This document shows, in pieces, positions 1 through 6,170 of a stretch of DNA of 10,927 nucleotides. A model generated the notes under the pieces. It had not been told where the DNA came from, did no database searches, and saw only the letters and a program-made list of their open reading frames with translations. Within the stretch, counting starts at the first letter, position 1. Each line of letters opens with the position of its first letter. This DNA comes from Flavobacterium psychrophilum (GTDB lineage Bacteria > Bacteroidota > Bacteroidia > Flavobacteriales > Flavobacteriaceae), in the NCBI GenBank assembly GCA_945866505.1, contig CAMBHH010000118.1:1-10927 (forward strand), read 5' to 3'. The position numbers and the translations under genes were made by a program.

Positions 1-24
1 TTCACGATATAAAATCCCATCATA

Positions 25-1251
25 ATGAAAATAGCTCTTTTTACAAATGAATTTCCACCAAACATTTATGGCGGTGCAGGTGTTCACATTGATTTTTTAA
101 GCCAAGACTTAGCCAAATTAGGTCACGTAGAAGTAAGATGTTTTGGCGACCAAAATGTAGACACCGATTCGATGCACGTTCGAGGAATTAATTCTTCGCT
201 CACCAAAATGGTCGACGATGCCAATCCACATATCAAGATGTTTCACAATATGAGTCGAAATGTAGAATTGTCGCAAGCCACACCCGAAGCTGATGTGATT
301 CATTGCCACACTTGGTACACGCATCTTGCCGGAATTATGACTCGCGAACTATTGCAATCGCCATTGATTTTGACAACTCACAGTTTAGAAACACATCGTC
401 CTTGGAAAGTAGAACAACTAGGAAATGGTTATTTTCTTTCGCGTTGGATCGAAAATAGCGCTTACAATACCGCCGATGGAATTATTGCCGTAAGCCAACA
501 AATGAAAGAAGATGTCATCGAAGCCTATGGCGTTAATCCCGAAAAAGTGACGGTAATTCATAACGGAATTGATCCCGAATTTTACCAACCAACATTTGAT
601 AACAATTTACTTTTAGAATTAGGAATTAATCCCAACATTCCTTTTGTGTTATTTGTGGGACGCATTACGCGCCAAAAAGGAATTTCGCAATTGATTTCTG
701 CCGCTAAACATTTCAACAAAAACTGCCAAATTGTACTTTGTGCCGGAGCTCCTGACACCAAGGAAATTGCCGAAGAAACCGAAGCCTTGATTACCAATTT
801 GAAAAAAGAAAGAGAAGGTGTAATCCTCATCTCGGAAATGCTACCACGCGAAAAAATAAAAGTGTTGTACAGTCACGCTCGCGTTTTTGCTTGTCCATCC
901 TTGTACGAACCTTTTGGCATTATCAATCTCGAAGCGATGGCTTGCGAAACACCAGTTGTGGGAAGCCACGTAGGTGGAATTCCAGAAATCATTGTCGAAG
1001 GAGAATCAGGTTATTTAGTGCCACTCGAAAGTGTTTCCAGAACCGATTTTAATCCTGCCAATCCGGAAGCTTTTCAGAAAGCTTTTGCAGCCAAAATTAA
1101 TATTTTGCTAGAAGACGAAGCCTTGGCAACCCAAATGGGAAAAGCCGGAAGAGAGCGCGTTTTGAAAATTTTCAGTTGGGAATCTATCGCCAAAACTACA
1201 TTTGATTATTACCAAAAAGTGATTGATGGGTTTGTGAAGGAGAAGGCATAA
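25..1251 (+). CDS. glgA: Glycogen synthase, Corynebacterium-type GT4 glycosyltransferase
   Basis: This 408-residue cytosolic enzyme should transfer glucose from a nucleotide sugar (ADP-glucose in this family) to a growing alpha-1,4-glucan. The N-terminal Rossmann half opens with a KIALFTNEFPP strand and a glycine-rich GGAGVH loop that binds the donor. The C-terminal half has the GRITRQKG segment (R213 and K218, donor-phosphate contacts) and the retaining-GT E-x7-E motif, E295 to E303 in EPFGIINLE, followed by GGIPEI. Length and motif layout fit the ~400-residue GT4 type rather than the ~480-residue GT5 enzyme of E. coli. In actinobacteria the same family includes GlgM, which makes maltose-1-phosphate, so the exact acceptor is not settled by sequence. 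The ATG at 25 begins directly at the first beta strand. Only 24 bases precede it, so partners such as glgC or glgB cannot be seen. Its base composition is clearly GC-richer than the two genes that follow. Confidence 0.9.
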   Translation: MKIALFTNEFPPNIYGGAGVHIDFLSQDLAKLGHVEVRCFGDQNVDTDSMHVRGINSSLTKMVDDANPHIKMFHNMSRNVELSQATPEADVIHCHTWYTHLAGIMTRELLQSPLILTTHSLETHRPWKVEQLGNGYFLSRWIENSAYNTADGIIAVSQQMKEDVIEAYGVNPEKVTVIHNGIDPEFYQPTFDNNLLLELGINPNIPFVLFVGRITRQKGISQLISAAKHFNKNCQIVLCAGAPDTKEIAEETEALITNLKKEREGVILISEMLPREKIKVLYSHARVFACPSLYEPFGIINLEAMACETPVVGSHVGGIPEIIVEGESGYLVPLESVSRTDFNPANPEAFQKAFAAKINILLEDEALATQMGKAGRERVLKIFSWESIAKTTFDYYQKVIDGFVKEKA

Positions 1252-1293
1252 GATCTTTTCAAAAAAATAATTAATAAAGTAACCGAAATCAAA

Positions 1294-2352
1294 ATGGATA
1301 AATGGAATGAAATCTGTTTTTTAATAAAAGAACATTCAAAAGTAAATTCAAGAGAAGCTTTTTTCCAAAATGAAGTTGTAAATATTTTTGAAAAATTAGG
1401 TTGGTCAAGATATAGAAATGAAATTGAAATTGAAAAATCCATTCCTATTGGAGCAAATAATCGTTTAAGACTTGATATTTTAATTAGTTTAGAAGAACAA
1501 AGACTTTTCGTTGTTGAATTGAAAAAACCAACAAATCAAGGAAGTGAGAGAATTGCTCAACAACTTGTTTCTTATATGCTTCAACTAAAAATGAAATTTG
1601 GATTATTTATTGGGGAAAACATTCAACTATTTTATGATGACCCTAACGATAATAAAAATCCTTTAAAATTGATTGAAATTGAATTTTCTTATGACAACGA
1701 AGAAGGGCATAAATTAATTGAATTATTAAAAAGAGAGACTTTTGAAGAAAAAAAATTAATGGATTATTGCATTCATAAATTAAAAGTTATTGAGGAAAAT
1801 AAATCCATAAATGATTTAATTGATTTTTTTACCTCAAACCTAGGTAATGAATATGTTTTAAAACTTATTTCGAATGATTTAAAAGACAAACATAGTCCAA
1901 AAATTATTGAAGAATTAAAAAACAAAATTTCAATTAAAATTATTGATAAATCATCTTTACTTAAAATTGAGAATTTAGATAATTTCACAAAAAATGTAAA
2001 AGATATACAGTTTAAAAGAAGTTTTGATAATTTAAATGAAAATAACAGGAAACTCCCTATTGGAAAGTATGTCAGAGAAACTTTAAATGAACTGATAATT
2101 AATAATTTAATCAATTCCGATGAAATCGCGAAGTTGCAAAGAGAAGATTATTCAAAACAAACATTTGATATTCAATTTCCGTTTTTAAAAAAAATATTGA
2201 ATTCAAATGATCCAGAATGGATAAGGTATTGGAAACCTTCTGTTACAATTAACGGAGAAATGTATTTCATTTGTTCACAATGGTACGAAGTGTCTGCCAA
2301 TAATGATAGACCTTATTATGAAAATTGGCTAAAAAAAATGAAAACTAAATAA
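1294..2352 (+). CDS. Stand-alone PD-(D/E)XK nuclease with HsdR-N-like domain and C-terminal accessory domain
   Basis: The protein has 352 residues. Residues 20-120 resemble the N-terminal nuclease domain of type I restriction subunit HsdR. E27 lies in an early helix, D61 in RLRLDILI, E75-L-K77 forms the ExK element in VVELKKP, and Q90-x3-Y94 matches the trailing QxxxY helix. All catalytic positions look intact, so DNA cleavage is plausible. There is no helicase or ATPase domain as in true HsdR, and no HsdM or HsdS gene nearby. Residues 130-250 are a charged, Lys/Glu/Ile/Asn-rich region, probably mostly helical. Residues 255-352 form a separate domain with a GKYVRETL segment, a RYWKP motif and an ICSQWYE motif. 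I recall similar tails on assorted restriction-like proteins but cannot name the family. It starts 42 bp after glgA with no visible terminator between, so read-through is possible. Composition is very AT-rich, suggesting acquisition. The nuclease call is solid; the role is unknown. Confidence 0.75.
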   Translation: MDKWNEICFLIKEHSKVNSREAFFQNEVVNIFEKLGWSRYRNEIEIEKSIPIGANNRLRLDILISLEEQRLFVVELKKPTNQGSERIAQQLVSYMLQLKMKFGLFIGENIQLFYDDPNDNKNPLKLIEIEFSYDNEEGHKLIELLKRETFEEKKLMDYCIHKLKVIEENKSINDLIDFFTSNLGNEYVLKLISNDLKDKHSPKIIEELKNKISIKIIDKSSLLKIENLDNFTKNVKDIQFKRSFDNLNENNRKLPIGKYVRETLNELIINNLINSDEIAKLQREDYSKQTFDIQFPFLKKILNSNDPEWIRYWKPSVTINGEMYFICSQWYEVSANNDRPYYENWLKKMKTK

Positions 2353-2433
2353 TAAAACCCAGCATAGCATACAAAAAAAAGCTACACCAAAAATAAAATA
2401 ATACTATTGAAAGTTTACAAAATAAAGTCAAAT

Positions 2434-2462
2434 TTGGCAGGTTGATTTCTATTCTAATTTTG
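2434..2462 (+). promoter_or_regulatory. Candidate Bacteroidetes-type promoter for the repeat-nuclease gene
   Basis: A TTG at 2434-2436 and TAATTTTG at 2455-2462 are separated by 18 bases. This matches the flavobacterial sigma-A consensus (TTG at -33, TAnnTTTG at -7, spacing about 17-23). Transcription would start near 2467, giving a leader of roughly 55 bases before the ATG at 2524. In such AT-rich DNA a chance match is possible. The location in the only sizeable gap between the two nuclease genes supports it. Confidence 0.45.
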
Positions 2463-2523
2463 AATAATAATATTTACTATTATATAAAAAAAGTAAACAA
2501 ATCAATTATACACGTAGATACTG

Positions 2524-3429
2524 ATGAAAACAATAAAAATATTAAGAGTACTTGAAGTTCCAGGTAATGAATTAAATAAAATATGGAGAAGTCCAATGCA
2601 AAAAATAATTGTTGAAAATTTTGAAGGATTTTATATTGACACTTTTGAAAAAATAAATTGGAAATTATACGAAAATAAGGAAATAAGTGGTTTTTATATG
2701 AGCCAAAGTAAAGGATATAATTGGCTGCAATGGGATGGAAAGAATGATATTGTCATCTTAAATGACCAAGTAAAATCGCCGATAGTTGATACAAATACAA
2801 CACCCGACATTTTACAACCGAAGGATGCAACGAAAACTATTAAAATATTAAAAGTCGAAAAAGTATCCGGTAACGAATTAAATAAAAGTTGGAGAAGCCC
2901 GATGCAAAAAATATTTGTTGAAAATATTGAAGGGTTTTATATTGATACCTTTGAAAAAGTAAATTGGAAATTATATGAAAATCAGGAAATTGAAGATTTT
3001 TACATATCAAATAGTTCAGGATTTCATTGGCTTAGAGCAAGTGAAAAAGGTATTAAAATTATAAATGGACTACCTAACCAAACAGATTACTACTATGATT
3101 TTAGAAATAAGTATCCAGCTGAACATAGGACCGAAGACGGTCATTGGGTTCGATCTAGAGCTGAAGTAATTATCGATAATGCATTATTTAATTACAAATT
3201 AGCACACGCATACGAAAAAAAATTGCCAGTTGCTGAAGATTTATATTCTGATTTTTTTATTCCAAATGGCAATGTTTATATTGAATTTTGGGGTATGGAA
3301 GAAGATCCAAAATATGTATCTCGAAAAAAAGCAAAAATTGAAATCTATAAAAAATATAATTTCAATTTAATAGAACTTAATGATAAGGATATTAAGAATC
3401 TCGACGACTATTTCCTAATAAACTACTAA
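2524..3429 (+). CDS. Tandem-repeat protein with C-terminal PD-(D/E)XK-like nuclease domain
   Basis: I do not recognise this 301-residue protein as a named family. It begins with two copies of a ~69-residue unit (residues 2-70 and 104-172), about three quarters identical. Each contains GNELNK, WRSPMQKI, EGFYIDTFEK and NWKLYEN, and they are joined by a polar linker (~80-103). The aromatic-rich, strand-forming pattern suggests a small beta domain for binding nucleic acid or ligand, which is inference. Residues ~190-301 look like a restriction-endonuclease fold: RSRAEVIIDN (E214), a YEKKLP strand, SDFFIP (D243), VYIEFWG (E254), then lysines at 268-271 and a closing LIELND strand. The usual lysine of ExK is replaced by the FWG sequence, so the catalytic lysine may be one of the downstream ones or the site may be altered. 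It has its own candidate promoter, is AT-rich and follows another nuclease gene, consistent with an accessory cassette. Confidence 0.65.
   Translation: MKTIKILRVLEVPGNELNKIWRSPMQKIIVENFEGFYIDTFEKINWKLYENKEISGFYMSQSKGYNWLQWDGKNDIVILNDQVKSPIVDTNTTPDILQPKDATKTIKILKVEKVSGNELNKSWRSPMQKIFVENIEGFYIDTFEKVNWKLYENQEIEDFYISNSSGFHWLRASEKGIKIINGLPNQTDYYYDFRNKYPAEHRTEDGHWVRSRAEVIIDNALFNYKLAHAYEKKLPVAEDLYSDFFIPNGNVYIEFWGMEEDPKYVSRKKAKIEIYKKYNFNLIELNDKDIKNLDDYFLINY
2527..3039 (+). repeat. Intragenic direct repeat, two ~207-bp units with a 99-bp spacer
   Basis: The two units lie at 2527-2733 and 2833-3039, in the same frame. By eye 51 of 69 encoded residues are identical, with strong conservation also at DNA level (for example around 2657-2690 and 2963-2996). 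This indicates a fairly recent in-frame duplication of one domain, or homogenisation by recombination, inside the nuclease-like gene. Confidence 0.9.
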
Positions 3430-3548
3430 ACTTCGGAATTAAGGTATATTAAAAATCCCTAGCATGACCTTTTGGCTCAAGACCACAAACAAAAGCAACA
3501 ATACTTAAAAATAAAGACAAAGCTTAAACGAAATAGACACTATTTAAT

Positions 3549-4415
3549 ATGAAATTAAACCGCTTAGTATTTTTAATTGTATTGCTACATCAATATGGAT
3601 TTGCACAACCAGCAACCGAAGTGTATTTGCTCGATATTCAAAAAAGCAAAACTTCTTTTAGTATTGTTCCAAACTCAAAACCGGTAAACATTAGTAATAA
3701 TGAAGGCTACGATAACCAACCTAGCTTTATCGAAAAGTTAAATTCAGTAGCTTATGTTAGTTCTAGAAATAAAAAACCAACGGATGTTTTTTTATATGAT
3801 TTAGCCACTACCAAAACCAGTCAATTTACTAATAATAGCCAAGCAGAATACTCTCCAAAAACTACTCCCGACGGTAAATTTATATCTGTAGTAAAAGACA
3901 CGGATCAAAATCTGACCCGAATTTCCTTAGATGGTTTAGTTACTGAAAAACTATATACTTCAAAGGATTCTATAGGATATTATTGTTGGTTGAACCAATC
4001 CGAAATTGCTGCGTTCACCTTGTCGAAACCAAAAGTTACTTTGAAATTAATCCATATTAAAAACAAAACTGAAAAATATTTGACGGACAGCATCGGACGA
4101 AGTTTGTATAAATACCGTGATGGAATTGTAATTTGTCAGAAGCTAAAAAAAGGAAATTGGGTGTCATTTATTGACAAAAAAGGCACCATAACTCAACTCA
4201 TTGAATTACCAAAAAACACCGAAGATTTTTATTTGACGAACGATGGATGGTTGTTTTCTTCGAATGAATCTAGCCTTATTTATTGTAATGTAAAGTCTAA
4301 AAACAAAGCTTGGCAAGAATTAGCCAATTTGAATGCAATGGGAATTTCAAAAATATTTCGGTTGGCCGTAAACCAAGACTTTAACAAACTTGTTTTTGTC
4401 TCTGAAGGGCAATAA
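3549..4415 (+). CDS. Exported TolB/PD40-type beta-propeller protein
   Basis: This 288-residue protein starts with a signal peptide (KLNR charge, then a LVFLIVLL core, with predicted cleavage GFA|Q after residue 19), so it should be periplasmic or exported. No lipobox cysteine is present. The mature part shows repeated short beta blades of the WD40-like/PD40 type: NQPSFIEKLNSVAYVS (56-71), DVFLYDLATTKTSQFT (79-94) and AEYSPKTTPDGKFISVV (99-115), then weaker repeats with CWLNQSEIAAFT and LKLIHIKNKTEKYLT. Such propellers usually mediate protein contacts. TolB itself is longer and has an extra N-terminal domain, so this is not TolB. It heads a close-packed cluster with the VOC and cyclophilin genes, 31 bp before the next start. 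No promoter matching the Bacteroidetes consensus was found in the 119-bp gap upstream. Function beyond a scaffold-like fold is unknown. Confidence 0.7.
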   Translation: MKLNRLVFLIVLLHQYGFAQPATEVYLLDIQKSKTSFSIVPNSKPVNISNNEGYDNQPSFIEKLNSVAYVSSRNKKPTDVFLYDLATTKTSQFTNNSQAEYSPKTTPDGKFISVVKDTDQNLTRISLDGLVTEKLYTSKDSIGYYCWLNQSEIAAFTLSKPKVTLKLIHIKNKTEKYLTDSIGRSLYKYRDGIVICQKLKKGNWVSFIDKKGTITQLIELPKNTEDFYLTNDGWLFSSNESSLIYCNVKSKNKAWQELANLNAMGISKIFRLAVNQDFNKLVFVSEGQ

Positions 4416-4446
4416 AAAAATAATGTAAAAAATCAATCCATCAACT

Positions 4447-4803
4447 ATGCTCACAGCCATTCACCCAAAATTGCCGATGCGCGATAAAAAGGCAACAAGG
4501 AACTTTTACAGCAAAAAATTAGGCTTTCAAGAATTTGGAAGCGCCGACTATGATGGCTATTTGATGATGCAAAAAGACGGCATTCAAATTCACTTTTTCG
4601 AGTTCAAAATATTGGATCCAAAAGAAAACTATGGCCAAGTTTACATTAGAACAGATGCTATTGACAACTTTTACCAAACTTTGTTGGACAATAAAACAAG
4701 CATTCATCCCAACGGACAATTAGAAATAAAACATTGGGGACAAAAAGAATTTTCGGTTCTTGACCCAGACAACAACTTGCTGACTTTCGGACAAAGCATA
4801 TAA
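4447..4803 (+). CDS. VOC-family protein, bleomycin-resistance/glyoxalase-like
   Basis: The 118-residue protein is a single vicinal-oxygen-chelate unit. The first beta-alpha-beta module runs AIHPKLPMRD with FYSKKLGF and then DGIQIHFFEF (H49, E52). The second has GQVYIRTDAIDNFYQTLL and ends with the diagnostic strand W97-G-Q-K-E-F-S-V-L-D-P-D-N-N-L-L-T-F. Length and the WGxxEFxxxDPDxN signature match bleomycin-binding (Ble-type) proteins, which dimerise and sequester the drug. Many relatives are only small-molecule-binding or uncharacterised proteins. There is no signal peptide, so it is cytosolic, although the flanking genes encode exported proteins. It sits 31 bp after the propeller gene and 14 bp before the isomerase gene, suggesting one transcript. 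Actual substrate and resistance function cannot be told from sequence. Confidence 0.8.
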   Translation: MLTAIHPKLPMRDKKATRNFYSKKLGFQEFGSADYDGYLMMQKDGIQIHFFEFKILDPKENYGQVYIRTDAIDNFYQTLLDNKTSIHPNGQLEIKHWGQKEFSVLDPDNNLLTFGQSI

Positions 4804-4817
4804 TAACTAACAAAATA

Positions 4818-5393
4818 ATGAAAAAAATCATCCTTACAATAATTCTATTGTTTTTTGCAATCACGAATAGTTCCGCTCAAAAAAAAGAAATCTGCCTTAT
4901 CAAAACTTCTTTGGGCGATATCACAGTAGCATTATACCCTAAAAAAGCGCAAATTACCGTTGCCAATTTTCTGAAATATATTGATGCACATTTGTATGAC
5001 AATACTACTTTTTTTCGTTCGGTTACTTTGCAAAATCAACAAAAGGATTCCGTAAAAATTGAAGTCATTCAAGGTGGCGAAGTCGATTCGACAAAAGTAT
5101 TTGCAGCCATTCCGCTTGAAAGAACGTCAAAAACAGGGTTGCTTCATAAAAACGGAGCGATTTCTATGGCGAGAGACACTCCAGATTCAGCAACATGTAG
5201 TTTTTTTATTTGTATCAATGACCAACCTTCTTTGGATTTTGGTGGTAAAAGAAACAAGGATGGACAAGGTTTTGCCGCTTTCGGAAAAGTCACCAAAGGA
5301 ATGGATGTGGTGAAAAAAATTCAACTCCTTGCACCAAACGACAACCAATATTTCAAACCTCCAGTAGTGATTCTGTCCATCGTTCGAAAATAA
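4818..5393 (+). CDS. Exported cyclophilin-type peptidyl-prolyl cis-trans isomerase
   Basis: This 191-residue protein carries an N-terminal signal peptide (MKKIILTIILLFF core, cleavage predicted at SSA|Q after residue 20). It should act on prolyl bonds of proteins in the periplasm. Residues 24-190 form one cyclophilin domain: SLGDITVALYPKKAQITVANFLKYI, the YDNTTFFR segment with R67 at the catalytic arginine position, IQGGE (Q85), GAISMAR, the SATCSFFI strand (F129/F130, prolyl pocket), FAAFGKV and a closing VVILSIV strand. Loops around 68-82 and 141-150 resemble bacterial periplasmic cyclophilins. The tryptophan found at the cyclosporin-binding position of human CypA appears absent, as is common in bacterial enzymes. 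The gene is last in the cluster starting at 3549. No convincing hairpin terminator follows. Confidence 0.9.
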   Translation: MKKIILTIILLFFAITNSSAQKKEICLIKTSLGDITVALYPKKAQITVANFLKYIDAHLYDNTTFFRSVTLQNQQKDSVKIEVIQGGEVDSTKVFAAIPLERTSKTGLLHKNGAISMARDTPDSATCSFFICINDQPSLDFGGKRNKDGQGFAAFGKVTKGMDVVKKIQLLAPNDNQYFKPPVVILSIVRK

Positions 5394-5426
5394 TAAAATC
5401 TATTTTTCAAACAATTCTCGACTTTT

Positions 5427-5440
5427 GTAACCAAAGTTAC
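5427..5440. promoter_or_regulatory. Inverted repeat GTAAC-N4-GTTAC upstream of rhodanese pair
   Basis: GTAAC at 5427-5431 and GTTAC at 5436-5440 form a perfect inverted repeat with a 4-base spacer. Written as TGTAA-N6-TTACG it has the half-site spacing used by Crp/Fnr-family regulators, which often control sulfur- or redox-related genes. It lies ~80 bp upstream of the first rhodanese ATG. The assignment to a regulator is inference. Confidence 0.35.
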
Positions 5441-5489
5441 GCTCCAAGCACAATGCTAGCATTAATTTCGCCCCATAATAATTCAGATA

Positions 5490-5505
5490 ACACTTTATAA
5501 AGTGT
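5490..5505. promoter_or_regulatory. Perfect 16-bp palindrome, candidate operator
   Basis: ACACTTTATAAAGTGT is its own reverse complement over all 16 bases and ends 14 bases before the ATG at 5520. A dimeric repressor bound here would block transcription of the tandem rhodanese genes. As RNA it would form a stem with essentially no loop, so a DNA-binding site is more likely than a terminator. No regulator gene is in the window. Confidence 0.5.
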
Positions 5506-5519
5506 AAAATAATTGAAAA

Positions 5520-5804
5520 ATGGAAATGGAAAAATTAATCAAAGAAAATCAAAGTACTATCGTAGATGTGCGAACTTACGGAGAATTTATAGGTGGCAAT
5601 GTGGCTGGTTCTATCAACATTCCGCTAAATGAAATCCCAGCAAGAATGGAAGAATTAAAAGCATTGAAAGCACCATTAATTTTGTGTTGTGCTTCAGGCG
5701 GAAGAAGCGGTCAAGCGCATCATTACTTGTCACAAAATGGCCTCGAATGTTATAATGGAGGATCTTGGCTTGAGGTAAATTATTATAAATCTTTAAACAA
5801 CTAA
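5520..5804 (+). CDS. Single-domain rhodanese (sulfurtransferase), first of a pair
   Basis: This 94-residue cytosolic protein is one rhodanese domain. STIVDVRTYGEF (D16, R18) and GGNVAGSINIPLNEI form the CH2A-like part. The active loop is C57-A-S-G-G-R62, preceded by another cysteine (C56) and followed by SGQAHHYLSQNG and the closing CYNGGSW. C57 should carry the persulfide used to pass sulfane sulfur to a thiol or cyanide acceptor. It starts right at the first helix, so it is shorter at the N-terminus than its neighbour. A second in-frame ATG at 5526 is equally possible. It is 6 bp from the next rhodanese gene, so the two must be co-transcribed. The physiological partner is not visible. Small rhodaneses like this commonly sit with sulfide or persulfide detoxification genes. 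Confidence 0.9.
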   Translation: MEMEKLIKENQSTIVDVRTYGEFIGGNVAGSINIPLNEIPARMEELKALKAPLILCCASGGRSGQAHHYLSQNGLECYNGGSWLEVNYYKSLNN

Positions 5805-5810
5805 AAAATA

Positions 5811-6128
5811 ATGATTAACATATTAAAAAAAATATTCGGTATTGGACCTAGCGTCAACTACGCAGAATTGGTACAAAATGGCGCCATAATTTTAGACGTT
5901 CGTTCTAAATCGGAATACGCTGGTGGACATATAGAGGGTTCAATTAATATTTCGGTTGACGCATTAAGAAACAATTTGGGAAAACTAAAAGACAAAGACC
6001 AACCAATTATTACCTGTTGTGCTTCAGGAATGCGAAGTGCTTCGGCCAAAAGTATTCTTGCATCCAATGGTTATACCCAAGTGTACAATGGTGGCGGTTG
6101 GTATAGCCTTAAAAATAAAATTGGATAA
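5811..6128 (+). CDS. Single-domain rhodanese (sulfurtransferase), second of a pair
   Basis: This 105-residue protein is a second rhodanese domain. An amphipathic start (MINILKKIFG, no cleavable signal) leads to VNYAELVQNGAIILDVRSKSEYAGGH (D29, R31), GSINISVDAL, then the active loop C70-A-S-G-M-R75 preceded by C69, and the final YNGGGW. It shares the CCASGxRS and YNGGxW blocks with the upstream protein, but the rest has diverged. The pair therefore reflects an old duplication or assembly rather than a recent copy. The loop difference (GGR versus GMR) may alter acceptor choice, which is inference. The start is the ATG 6 bp after the upstream stop. It converges on the DUF4369 gene, with only 42 bp between the stop codons. 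Confidence 0.9.
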   Translation: MINILKKIFGIGPSVNYAELVQNGAIILDVRSKSEYAGGHIEGSINISVDALRNNLGKLKDKDQPIITCCASGMRSASAKSILASNGYTQVYNGGGWYSLKNKIG

Positions 6129-6170
6129 GTTGGAATCGCTTTTAATTGTATCTTCTTAGTTTACAATGTA

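Noticed and set aside
1773..2114. Open - strand frame of about 113 codons inside the HsdR-like nuclease gene
   Set aside because: It is low-complexity (Ser/Phe/Leu/Ile-rich), as expected from the complement of an AT-rich Lys/Asn/Glu-rich gene. It has no motif, and the + strand frame has a coherent nuclease domain.
1252..3548. Search for island borders: direct repeats, tRNA fragments or integrase around the AT-rich nuclease pair
   Set aside because: No matching repeats at the two edges, no tRNA and no recombinase gene were visible, so no attachment sites are called.
6145..6167. ATTGTA/TACAAT inverted repeat between the convergent rhodanese and DUF4369 genes
   Set aside because: The 6-bp AT-rich arms with an 11-base loop and no T-run are within chance expectation.
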